From a virus: 23,179 nucleotides of DNA. The position numbers and the translations under genes were made by a program. Location: positions 1-23,179 of IMG/VR virus record IMGVR_UViG_3300022934_000193; one strand, given 5' to 3'. The notes beneath the pieces are model-generated. The model did not search any database, had not been told where the DNA came from, and saw only the letters and a list, made by a program, of their open reading frames with translations. Below, piece after piece: positions 8,201-14,815 of the stretch (positions are counted from its first letter, which is position 1; the number at the start of each line of letters is the position of its first letter).

Positions 8201-8538
8201 GTGATAGTGTTCCCAATAAGCTTGTATTCAAACCCGCTTATGGCGTTCATGGCATCCCGCCCATATTCCACGGTGGTGGATGTGACGTTATCTTTGAACG
8301 TGAACCGTGAACCATAACCGGCGCTTCCCGCTTTTCGTGTGACTATCGACAAATCCCCACCATCACTTTGATTTCCCGTGGCCAATACTCTCATCTTGGA
8401 AGTTTGTTGGGGGATAGGGTCCCCCGCGCTTGGATTCTGTTGTGATATGGTGGTTTCATCTTGCCAAATGTTATCCACTCCCACATCCAAGGGGAGAATG
8501 AATCCACGTATGTATTCCGGTGTTACGTTGTTACCCAT
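5218..8538 (-). CDS. Large tail-tip adhesin with sialidase-type Asp-box and lectin-like segment
   Basis: An 1106-residue protein, the largest in the window. I start it at ATG 8538, which has AAGGA upstream and follows the tape-measure stop at once; an ATG at 8574 would overlap that gene by 35 nt. Residues of about 100-460 are repeating beta strands with a perfect Asp-box, S205-x-D207-x-G209-x-T211-W212 (SEDDGSTW), and a degenerate one at 275-282 (SIDGAATF). This suggests a beta-propeller like sialidases. Residues of about 470-680 look like a LamG/ConA-type jelly roll (residue runs such as RYYRWNNLP, IEWGHLTY). The C-terminal third is typical distal-tail beta sequence. The likely role is host recognition, perhaps binding or trimming surface glycans. 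Catalytic arginines of sialidases were not identified. Confidence 0.7.
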   Translation of the reverse strand: MGNNVTPEYIRGFILPLDVGVDNIWQDETTISQQNPSAGDPIPQQTSKMRVLATGNQSDGGDLSIVTRKAGSAGYGSRFTFKDNVTSTTVEYGRDAMNAISGFEYKLIGNTITSTAYRNPTSLVTSSDTLLVAYQHITTGSNLLKVLRIDKDGNESTATNLYSIPAFLSTNQFMHPCMCELEDGSIILVHILEDADEANVRILRSEDDGSTWDVVSREGWNETIPVGVTAGAGVDTYEVIRMRLESITGSVVLLVETEYNDTGTTKRNQLFQYVSIDGAATFTLLSTTSNLESNSFRKVNLGKRLGRYVISYISSTGGMDYMELPNPFSNIHLLREASAVITLSGIPNASTGTNDYMTGGDTAMIVDDDGGVYIYAYSGGSNDFIFSQYYDGDFFRLTNGRINIPEASTVNCDDSFTRLSNLHGVHWLGRGFIVSNMDSSTSHDLSLLFTFLGGYSDLNLPKTSYGAAEADWTRAGFIRNYLPLDEPSNITGLLVLGTGDDRITGGYLSITSSITYPSNRYYRWNNLPTSSTASDYTNQGIIIRSSCIADSGGDFTLNQRGFTLEMDNGTNRYKVAVYITTTQIRVRDVTGGSDIATVSHDNTQGVDIVCSIGDGDKVSTWYRTMGNGELRDYTNLVDNISIGSAASSAAGHIIEWGHLTYTSGTLSTRWNEFHVSTLEATGMGLAGGFDNPNDLASRPYPPLGQYAYVYDGVSISTTDGPSYEGEEFQIIPQYDYPVSNIFPSQAPSPRIQWRSEKTTSGNIPQQTLSIKLNPDTATSLIEAQANDLMGFHLNGVNWRLGDIYYHNGTSWVQLASINNQIRCSAVVTGRSARGATGLSEPYFTLNELAGWTAYITSGLDQVHRKIISNTEGIFGGTATGTKQCTVQFETNPPQGSGTIYFIPPVFSVVVSMNGIQASGFQIRTDAQETYDDDIRIGEVVMGPVIVPGRQYGRGRTISIESGTTTIETQDGIRYSREVKPPTRVFNLAWTDGIDVSQLQGDEPDVDYWMASNQSGAEPIAVQNEAPDLMMGFLRYVQGAKKHFVYLPNISKSTSSSEDKRYLNREKEQALVTLDNDVQIEHVVGDELQNETGEVFRIATITLREVK

Positions 8539-8539
8539 T

Positions 8540-10732
8540 TTAGTATCCTTTTCTTCCAGTTCCTTGGATGGCACTCATGCCCATGGCATCCCGTCCACGT
8601 ATAAATCTATCATAATGCTTGAAGGGATTCATCACAATTATCTTTGGAGTTATTCCACCTCCAGTTTCCAGACTTCTCACCCCATCTTCACCTATTCGAT
8701 TCACGGCGGCGGTGGAAAGAATAGCTTCCCCTCTTTTGGCTGTCACCATCGTTTCATCCGGTGCCAAGGTGCCACCACCCCCAATCATCCCACCCATGTG
8801 GAACTTGGGTTGTTCACTGGCAACCAAAGCCCCTTGAGCAATACCCAAAGCCGTGGCCCCCGCCATCAAAAAGGGATTGGGGAATACTTCCACCACATTT
8901 TGGGCGGTTGCTATGGCGATTTCAGCAATTGCGGCGGCTTTTCTGATATTGAATACCAGCTCGGCGTTTTTCTTGTTCTTCATTGCGTTTTGGTCTATCA
9001 AATCGGCGGCTACATTCAAACCTTCCACAACCATATCCGCACCCATCATGTATTCACGGAATACTTCACGCGCGCTTTTCTTTCGTTTGTTGTCGTTCTC
9101 CAATTGCTTTTCTAGAACTTCATCGTCTTTTTCAATCTCCAATTCTCCGGTTTCAAGAATCAAAGATTGTTGTTCATCAAATGCTTCTTTGATAATCTTC
9201 TTTCTTTCATCCTTGAGTCTCATCATCTCATCTTCATGGACGAATTCAAGATTGGCGATGGTGTCCAATACTTCTTGGGTTTGTTCCATCGCTTGGAGCT
9301 TTTCGATTTGAGTATTCACGGAATCCGTTAGCGCTTGTTTTTCCTCGTGAATCTTTTGAAGTGCGATGTCTCGAAGTGCAAGAATCTTTTCTTCACCGGA
9401 TAGTTGGGCCACCTTTTCATCCCGTGTTTTCAGCATGGCGGCCAATGTTTTGTTTTCGATGTCTTCCACCATCTTCATGGCAACGGCTAATTCATCCACG
9501 GCTTTGGTGGTTTGTTGTGTCGCTTGGGATGCACCACCACCACTTCTTCTTGGGGCACCACCACCCGTCCCACCACCTTGGGAAGTCTGCATGGTAGCTT
9601 TCAATAGCTTATTAAATGAAGCCAATCTTTCTTCCGCAGCTCCAAAGGGGTCCAAAAACTTGTCCCCGTGTTGGGCTATTTCGTTCCCTATCTCATTGAA
9701 CACAATTTGGGCACGTTCCAATTCATCCGCCGTTCCCGTTATGCTAGTGACGGCTACATTCAAGCCAGCCAAAACAGCACCAAAGGATTGTTGTAATCCC
9801 TTCAAAGTGTTCCCAGCAATTTCACCGAATACAATAAACGCTTTTGTGGCTCCCAAGATGATTCCATTCAGGCCACCACCCGCGCCGGCTTCCCCGCCGG
9901 CTATAACATCCAATAATCTAAGGAACTCCCCTTGGATGGCTTCCGTAGCCGTGGCGCTTATCCGTTGGAAATCTGCCATCTGCTTTTGCATTTCAGGCCC
10001 AGCGGCTACACCGAATTCATTGGCCAATGCCACGAACTTATCAAGATTGTCTATAGCCCCGGATTGGATGAACTTGGGGCCGGCGGTACGTCCGAAAATG
10101 TCCGCGGCGCGCGCAGCTCTCTCTTCCGCGCTTGTAACCTGTTGTAGGCTATTGAAGACATCCTTTAGAACATCATCCGCGCTTCTTAGCTGTTCAAACC
10201 CATCCACGGTTTCCGTGGTTTGTACCCCAAGCGCTTCAAAGGCACGTTGGGCGGCTTTGCTTCCATCCGCTGATTCTTGCATCAATTGGGGGAGCTTCAC
10301 CAATCCCACTTCCAGTTCCTCAAATGATACACCGGCACCCGTGGCGGCTAATCTCAAACCATGAAGTGTTTCTGTGTTCACGCCGGTTTTGGTGGATGCG
10401 TCCACCAATTGATTGGATAAGTCGGCTATGTGTTGTCCAAAGGAAAGAACCGCAATGGCGGCGGCGCCGGCGGCTATTGAGATGTTGGAAAATGAAGCTT
10501 GGATTCCCTTCCCCACACCTTGGGCCGTACTCCCAACTTTTTTTAGTGCTCTTTCTTGTTTGGCGGCGCTTTTCTCCGCATCCCGCGCGGCTTTTGTGTA
10601 TGCCTTGTCCAAGTCATTGACAAGCTTTTGGGCTTCCTTCTCGCTAACTTGCCCTACCTTCTTCAAACCATTGATAAGATTCTGGACTTCCGCGCGGTAT
10701 TGGATACTAATCGTCTTATTTACGTCACTCAT
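8540..10732 (-). CDS. Tail tape measure protein
   Basis: A 730-residue, mostly helical protein with coiled-coil stretches at the N-terminus (about 10-70) and middle (about 410-570). Hydrophobic Ala/Gly/Ile segments occur near 83-102 and 595-650. The C-terminal block FHMGGMIGGGGTLAPDE followed by AKRGEAILS is the motif commonly found at the end of tape-measure proteins. A flexible Gly-rich linker lies near 400-420. Tape-measure length sets tail length at roughly 0.15 nm per residue, so a tail of about 110 nm is expected. It follows the chaperone genes and precedes the tail-tip genes, as in other siphoviruses. AAGGGATAAGACA upstream of the ATG is the ribosome site. Confidence 0.93.
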   Translation of the reverse strand: MSDVNKTISIQYRAEVQNLINGLKKVGQVSEKEAQKLVNDLDKAYTKAARDAEKSAAKQERALKKVGSTAQGVGKGIQASFSNISIAAGAAAIAVLSFGQHIADLSNQLVDASTKTGVNTETLHGLRLAATGAGVSFEELEVGLVKLPQLMQESADGSKAAQRAFEALGVQTTETVDGFEQLRSADDVLKDVFNSLQQVTSAEERAARAADIFGRTAGPKFIQSGAIDNLDKFVALANEFGVAAGPEMQKQMADFQRISATATEAIQGEFLRLLDVIAGGEAGAGGGLNGIILGATKAFIVFGEIAGNTLKGLQQSFGAVLAGLNVAVTSITGTADELERAQIVFNEIGNEIAQHGDKFLDPFGAAEERLASFNKLLKATMQTSQGGGTGGGAPRRSGGGASQATQQTTKAVDELAVAMKMVEDIENKTLAAMLKTRDEKVAQLSGEEKILALRDIALQKIHEEKQALTDSVNTQIEKLQAMEQTQEVLDTIANLEFVHEDEMMRLKDERKKIIKEAFDEQQSLILETGELEIEKDDEVLEKQLENDNKRKKSAREVFREYMMGADMVVEGLNVAADLIDQNAMKNKKNAELVFNIRKAAAIAEIAIATAQNVVEVFPNPFLMAGATALGIAQGALVASEQPKFHMGGMIGGGGTLAPDETMVTAKRGEAILSTAAVNRIGEDGVRSLETGGGITPKIIVMNPFKHYDRFIRGRDAMGMSAIQGTGRKGY

Positions 10733-10736
10733 TGTC

Positions 10737-11231
10737 TTATCCCTTCTTCTTTTGGTCGGCTATGAAAGCATCAGCCAATTTCTTCACAAGCTTGTCCACG
10801 CTTTTCCGCGCGGGTTTCCACATGGTTTCTTCCGCTAGGCTTTCCCCTTCTGGAACCGTGGAAGCGCTTCCATTCTCTCTTTTGGAATATGAAGCGGGTT
10901 TGATGGCATAGGCATATTGGGCACCGTTACGAAAGAACCCTTCAATGGCTTTTCCACCTTGCACTATCCGTATCCCATTTGTGAACTTATCTATGGAACG
11001 CTTGGATTTTTGTTTCTTGATGAATGTTCTTCCATCTTTGGTTGTGATGGGCTTTCCATATCTCACAATCCAATTTTCCTTGGCATATTCCACGCGGGTG
11101 TCTATTTCAGCTTCCAACACCTTCATGGTTTCACCCGCTACTTCTCGAAGCGCTTGTTCAAAAAGTTCACGTTGGGGACCGGTGATTTCAATGGAACCCT
11201 TCCCTTTTCCGTATCTTATCCGCCTAGCCAT
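10737..11231 (-). CDS. Hypothetical protein between tail chaperones and tape measure (164 aa)
   Basis: A basic, mixed alpha/beta protein. Its ATG overlaps the stop of the chaperone fusion frame by 8 nt (ATGGCTAG), and it ends 4 nt before the tape-measure start, so it is tightly coupled to both. The N-terminal half is helical (RELFEQALREVAGETMKVLE), and the C-terminus has a Lys-rich helix. The position is unusual for a head-tail joining protein, although the N-terminal helix recalls the HK97 gp10 group. A tail assembly or tail-tip role is most likely. No reliable family assignment. Confidence 0.75.
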   Translation of the reverse strand: MARRIRYGKGKGSIEITGPQRELFEQALREVAGETMKVLEAEIDTRVEYAKENWIVRYGKPITTKDGRTFIKKQKSKRSIDKFTNGIRIVQGGKAIEGFFRNGAQYAYAIKPASYSKRENGSASTVPEGESLAEETMWKPARKSVDKLVKKLADAFIADQKKKG

Positions 11232-11798
11232 CTAGCGCCCCCCGTCTCTTGAATCTTGCATGTTGTTTTTTCAGATTTTGAATTTGGAAACGCTTCTTCT
11301 TTTTCTTTACATCATCTTGTTTCATATTGGCCAATCTATAATCCGCTATTAGTTCCGCTTGGAGATTCTTGGGAAGATGGAAGAACCATGTTGGTTCTTG
11401 GTGCCAATACCGTGAGATAATGAACCCCGTCCGGACTATTCCGCCGGCGGGGGTGAAGTAAAATTTTCCGCGGCTTCCACTTCTTCATCCGTGGAGATGT
11501 GTTCCGTCATCATCTGGAAGAGTTCCGTTCCAACCTGTAGAACTTCGATGGGGTTCACCTTCTGAGATGATAGCCATTCTTGAACCTTCCCACCATAAGC
11601 CATCAAATCACAATCTGATAGACTGTACTTTGGGCATGATGGATAATTTTGGATGCAGATTCCCACCAAAGCCGCAAACAAACGACCCAATTGGGCGCGG
11701 TTGGGATTGGTGGAAATCATATAGAACACATCCCACATTGTGGACATAGATTTGGGAAGCCCAAATTCACAATCAAGTTTTCCAATGGATTTTTTCAT
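11224..11798 (-). CDS. Tail assembly chaperone, long frameshift product (GT-like)
   Basis: A -1 slip on AAATTTT (11466-11460) joins the first 113 residues of the short chaperone to a 78-residue downstream frame that begins YFTPAGGIVRTGF and runs to TAG 11226-11224. That frame has no good start of its own, and contains EPTWFFHLPKNLQAELIADY, of the kind found in T domains of lambda-type tail chaperones. It ends in a very basic tail (VKKKKKRFQIQNLKKQH). The predicted product is 191 residues from ATG 11798. In lambda and relatives a fixed ratio of G and GT is needed for tail assembly. The stop overlaps the next gene by 8 nt. Confidence 0.83.
11425..11466 (-). other. Programmed -1 ribosomal frameshift signal
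   Basis: On the minus strand, a canonical heptamer A-AAT-TTT (11466-11460) sits in the zero frame. A 7-nt spacer (11459-11453) and then a strong hairpin follow: CCCCGCCGG (11452-11444) pairs with CCGG-A-CGGGG (11434-11425) with one bulged base and a 9-nt loop. The zero-frame stop lies in the loop. Heptamer, spacer and hairpin spacing are those known to stimulate -1 frameshifting. Confidence 0.88.
11436..11798 (-). CDS. Tail assembly chaperone, short form (G-like)
   Basis: A 120-residue protein in the standard place between tail tube and tape measure. I start it at ATG 11798, where GGAGAACGGAACC precedes the ATG; an in-frame ATG at 11813 lies 2 nt after the tail-tube stop but lacks a clear ribosome site. 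The product is helical with an acidic end (STDEEVEAAENF). G-type proteins coat the tape measure during tail assembly. The frame ends at TAG 11438-11436, just after a slippery site that allows a longer product. Confidence 0.85.
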   Translation of the reverse strand: MKKSIGKLDCEFGLPKSMSTMWDVFYMISTNPNRAQLGRLFAALVGICIQNYPSCPKYSLSDCDLMAYGGKVQEWLSSQKVNPIEVLQVGTELFQMMTEHISTDEEVEAAENFTSPPPAE

Positions 11799-11815
11799 GG
11801 TTCCGTTCTCCATTA

Positions 11816-12298
11816 TTAAACTTCAGCACGTACGATGGAGCCATAGACTTCACCGGTTACGCTAATTGTATCGGGGTTTCCTTCTGCGATAGAAGCGAAA
11901 AGAAGAACCTTGTTAAAGGTTACTTTTGTATTGGAACCGCTGAGGGCGCTCATATTCGCTTGGAATTCTACAGTACAAAGAAATTGTTCAAAGCCGGTTC
12001 CACCTGTTGACGTGGCCGCGCTAGAATTTCCAGTCTTATAGATGAAATCGAGAAGTGTATCTTCTGTGGAATCTGCCAATTCACGAAGGTGAACAGAAAA
12101 AGATATGCTCGGTACAGGGTCATTTCCTGAGCGCAGCCCAACAATTGTGCCCCTATCATATATCACGATTCTCTCTGCTAGGTCAAGATTCATTGACATG
12201 TCGCCATTCTCGAAGGCTACTGTGTAAGTGGTTGCATCCCCGTTGGTGATGGAAATGGTTCCGTCACGTGGGACGGCTACTACGGTTGTTTCAGCCAT
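11816..12298 (-). CDS. Major tail tube protein
   Basis: A 160-residue beta-rich protein with the position, size and style of siphovirus tail tube subunits, which stack as rings around the tape measure. The sequence shows alternating strands and loops (for example FSVHLRELADSTEDTLLDFI and VEFQANMSALSGSN), with no membrane segment. AGGAG lies before the ATG. Codon use looks tuned for high expression, like the capsid gene. It is directly upstream of the tail chaperones. No sheath gene is near, which supports a non-contractile tail. Confidence 0.85.
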   Translation of the reverse strand: MAETTVVAVPRDGTISITNGDATTYTVAFENGDMSMNLDLAERIVIYDRGTIVGLRSGNDPVPSISFSVHLRELADSTEDTLLDFIYKTGNSSAATSTGGTGFEQFLCTVEFQANMSALSGSNTKVTFNKVLLFASIAEGNPDTISVTGEVYGSIVRAEV

Positions 12299-12318
12299 TG
12301 GAAGCTCCTATTGGTTGA

Positions 12319-12768
12319 TTATGAAAGTGGAATAAAATGAAGCGCTTCAAAAGATAATGTGGAAAGAATGTATTCCCCACTATCGGTCAAAGCTCGATTA
12401 GTTGATATTAGTTTGATATGTAGGTTTGGATATAAGACGGCATTGCTTCTATCCAATAAAGCGGTGATGATGGTGTTTTCAAGATTCAGTTGGTTATCCA
12501 CATCTGTGAGTTGGTCCAAAGGTCGAAGACGAAAAGCAAAGGTTATATCCAAGTCCGTTTGTAACATCGCCCCTTCTGTGGGGCGTTGTCTATCATCCAT
12601 GGCATTGGAACCACCTATTCCCACGGAAAAAGCTTTGTGGGCTATGGAATTGGGTGTTCTCCCAAACGCATCAAAGGGAAGCGGGGATTCTTTCAATCCC
12701 GCCCCCGTGATGGCTTCCAAAGCCGTGGCCACTCGTGAACGAATAGATGATAATTGAACCGTTCCCAT
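12319..12768 (-). CDS. Tail terminator / tail completion protein
   Basis: A 149-residue protein between the head-tail adaptor and the tail tube gene, the usual place of the tail terminator that caps the tube and joins it to the head. The start ATG 12768 overlaps the preceding stop in TGATG. Features include an N-terminal helix (SIRSRVATALEAITGA), then strands with polar loops (TDLDITFAFRLRPLDQ) and a final beta segment. These fit the compact alpha/beta fold of terminators. Assignment is by position and size. Confidence 0.7.
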   Translation of the reverse strand: MGTVQLSSIRSRVATALEAITGAGLKESPLPFDAFGRTPNSIAHKAFSVGIGGSNAMDDRQRPTEGAMLQTDLDITFAFRLRPLDQLTDVDNQLNLENTIITALLDRSNAVLYPNLHIKLISTNRALTDSGEYILSTLSFEALHFIPLS

Positions 12769-13547
12769 CAATACCGCCTATACTTGAAACGGTGATACCG
12801 GGATGGGGGATTGGTGGTGGAAATCATTGGGAACCCGGCTTTTCTTTTGTCCACATCATCCGCGCGCCCATCTTCATCCATATCATAACGAAATGATATT
12901 TGTTTGAACTGATATTCATAGCTTTTGATGTGTTCTCGATACAAATCCAAGTATCTTCCATTGGATTGGCCCAAAGAACTGTGCATATTTCGCCATATCA
13001 AAGCCAACGCCAATTCAAGATGGGAAGAACGAAGCGCTTGGGGTTCCGTGATAAGATATGGAAGATTCCCAAGTTGGCGCAATCGTTCAATGATACGAAC
13101 CCATGCTTCATCAATGTAACGTTGCCATCCATCTGTATATGAATCTGGAAGAAGGTTTTCCAAGTCGGAATAGCTGGCTTCCAAATCAATGTCAGATATA
13201 CACGGATACAATGGACGCCGGCACAAATAGGCGGGACGTTGGAAGGTATAATCCAATCCATCAATCTCTACTTCCCATAGCTCAAAGAGACCATCACTTA
13301 GGGTCATTGTTTGGGGAACCACTGAAGAACTTATTGTGTATTGGATTTTATTTCCAACGATGGAAGCGCTAGATGTGGAGATGATTTCCGTTCCATCTTC
13401 ATCCAAAAGTTGATATGTGGCGCCGGTGGGAGTTACTTCCGCACCATTGCGATATATGATAAGCTCCACGATTTGGGTTTTCCCCCGTTGAATCATCTGG
13501 GGGACCCGTATTCGTGGGGCATAGTATGTATCAAGAAGCGCCATCAT
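12768..13547 (-). CDS. Head-tail connector / adaptor-like protein with Ca-binding loop
   Basis: A 259-residue protein. Residues 15-105 form an Ig-like beta segment (QMIQRGKTQIVELIIYRNGA), residues 118-190 a helical part (DLEASYSDLENLLPDSYTDG and following) that resembles head-tail adaptors, and residues 222-231 carry a DxDxDGxAD loop (D222, D224, D226, D230) typical of calcium-binding EF-hand or dockerin loops. AGGA precedes two adjacent ATGs; the second, at 13544, is also possible. It lies between capsid-associated genes and the tail terminator, fitting a connector. Confidence 0.62.
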   Translation of the reverse strand: MMALLDTYYAPRIRVPQMIQRGKTQIVELIIYRNGAEVTPTGATYQLLDEDGTEIISTSSASIVGNKIQYTISSSVVPQTMTLSDGLFELWEVEIDGLDYTFQRPAYLCRRPLYPCISDIDLEASYSDLENLLPDSYTDGWQRYIDEAWVRIIERLRQLGNLPYLITEPQALRSSHLELALALIWRNMHSSLGQSNGRYLDLYREHIKSYEYQFKQISFRYDMDEDGRADDVDKRKAGFPMISTTNPPSRYHRFKYRRY

Positions 13548-13553
13548 TCAATC

Positions 13554-13898
13554 CTAAGTCTGTTCAAGTACAACGGCCCAATTGCTTCCATCGCTCGCAA
13601 TTAGTGCAGCTTTACCAGCCCCCAAATTTGGGGTTGCAATAATGTCCGCACCATCCGCATCTTTTACATTTATGGTATGGGCTGAACTACTTCCACAAGT
13701 AATCCAAAAATACGCACCGTTTTTTAATACTGGAAGCTTCACAACAGCCACCGAACCTTTATTATTAGTTAGTACTTGATATTGTGAATCTCTATACGTT
13801 AATGTTTTGTCTGCTGTTATGGTTTCAATGTTGATTCCATCTTTAACGCATATTGGTCTTGGTACTGTGAAAGATTGTTTTCCGTTATATTCTGCCAT
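13554..13898 (-). CDS. Small beta-rich virion protein, possible head decoration (114 aa)
   Basis: A short protein with strands and turns only (LTYRDSQYQVLTNNKGSVAV, then NVKDADGADIIATPNLG, then SDGSNWAVVL). This is similar in style to phage decoration or fibre-tip domains. It sits among head genes after the capsid gene. No membrane or signal segment. AGGA lies before the ATG. Codon use differs from its neighbours, with fewer CCC/GGG codons, as for abundant proteins. Function inferred from context only. Confidence 0.65.
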   Translation of the reverse strand: MAEYNGKQSFTVPRPICVKDGINIETITADKTLTYRDSQYQVLTNNKGSVAVVKLPVLKNGAYFWITCGSSSAHTINVKDADGADIIATPNLGAGKAALIASDGSNWAVVLEQT

Positions 13899-13921
13899 TT
13901 CGAAATCCTATTGGTTTGAGG

Positions 13922-14065
13922 TTATTTCCCGCTGTTTTTGCGGTCGTGGCGTATAGCGACATTAGCGGCTATTTTGCGCGCTTCTGTCTCTGACATCTTA
14001 CCACCATTTTTCTTTGATTGTTCCATTAATCTTTTGGTGAATGCTTCAAACTTTTCTCTAGACAT
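13922..14065 (-). CDS. Small hypothetical protein (47 aa)
   Basis: A short frame beginning MSREKFEAFTKRLMEQSKKN and ending HDRKNSGK. Its ATG overlaps the preceding gene's stop by 8 nt (ATGTCTAG), like three other junctions in this window, which supports it as a real gene. Highly charged and helical, without a recognised motif. It fills the space between two virion genes. Confidence 0.55.
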   Translation of the reverse strand: MSREKFEAFTKRLMEQSKKNGGKMSETEARKIAANVAIRHDRKNSGK

Positions 14066-14699
14066 CTCTTTTCACCTTCTTGGCTTTGGGTTTGGTTCCT
14101 TCGATAGTCACAGGCCCACCAAGTTCGATATATTTTTTCATCATTTCCAGCTTGTTTACATCTGCATCATAGAGCTTCTTAATTCGTGGGGTCATGTTCT
14201 TTCCCTCGTTACGTTCCACGCGCTTTTCTTGCATATCGACAAAAAAGGAAAGTATATCCATATCCGGGAAATCTATCACACCTTCTTCCATAAGCTGAAC
14301 ACGCCAATCATCAAATGATTGTTTATCCATCTTCCACACAACACGGTTTCCAATAACTTTTGGAGATTCCCACACATTGGAATAATAGTATCCCCCACTT
14401 CTTGTTAGGTGTCTCGTTTGATAGCCAAGGTCCCATTCGAGAACTTCAAACCCATCATCCATCATACGCACCCGCGCCATTTGGGAATCCGTCCCACCAC
14501 GTGGAACCATCCGTACCCCATTCACGCCGGCCAATTCAAAAAGACGGCGGAAGGTGGGAACGAACATCCACTGCTCACGATGTTGGATGAATTCCCAACA
14601 TGTGTTTGGGTGGTGCATATACCAAAAAGGCTGATTTGGTTTGATGGGTAGCGCGCTTGTTTTGCTTACATCGGCACCCGTCCAAGGTTGGTTTGTCAT
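14058..14699 (-). CDS. Conserved-looking head-region protein of unknown function (213 aa)
   Basis: Starts after AGGAAAAAACC with the AACC-ATG context. The N-terminal half has many aromatic residues (QPFWYMHHPNTCWEFIQHRE, then MFVPTFRRLFELAGVNGVRM). The C-terminal half is helical and charged, with a basic tail (KPKAKKVKR). It follows the capsid gene and its terminator-like structure. I do not recognise the family; a head-completion or capsid-associated role is possible from location only. Confidence 0.75.
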   Translation of the reverse strand: MTNQPWTGADVSKTSALPIKPNQPFWYMHHPNTCWEFIQHREQWMFVPTFRRLFELAGVNGVRMVPRGGTDSQMARVRMMDDGFEVLEWDLGYQTRHLTRSGGYYYSNVWESPKVIGNRVVWKMDKQSFDDWRVQLMEEGVIDFPDMDILSFFVDMQEKRVERNEGKNMTPRIKKLYDADVNKLEMMKKYIELGGPVTIEGTKPKAKKVKRDV

Positions 14700-14713
14700 G
14701 GTTTTTTCCTAGG

Positions 14714-14784
14714 TTCATGGTTATAAAAAAGGGATGGTGGGGGATATACATCCCCCCAAAGGCTTGGGGGCTTGGAACCATGAA
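14714..14784 (-). terminator. Terminator / attenuator-like structure after the capsid gene
   Basis: In the minus-strand RNA, three hairpins compete for the same bases: CCCCCAA/TTGGGGG (14753-14770), GGGGGAT/ATCCCCC (14739-14756), and GGGATG/CATCCC (14731-14754), the last followed at once by six T (14730-14725). An outer pair TTCATGGTT/AACCATGAA (14714-14722 and 14776-14784) encloses them. This lies in the 116-bp gap between the capsid and next genes. It probably reduces downstream transcription. Confidence 0.65.
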
Positions 14785-14815
14785 AACAGCCCCAAAGCCA
14801 CCCATTCAAATCGTG

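Noticed and set aside
8378-9115. A 245-codon plus-strand frame across the tape-measure/adhesin junction
   Set aside because: Antisense shadow of two well-supported genes.
9366-10364. A 332-codon frame on the plus strand
   Set aside because: Lies wholly antisense to the tape-measure gene; composition is that of a shadow frame, with no ribosome site or motif.
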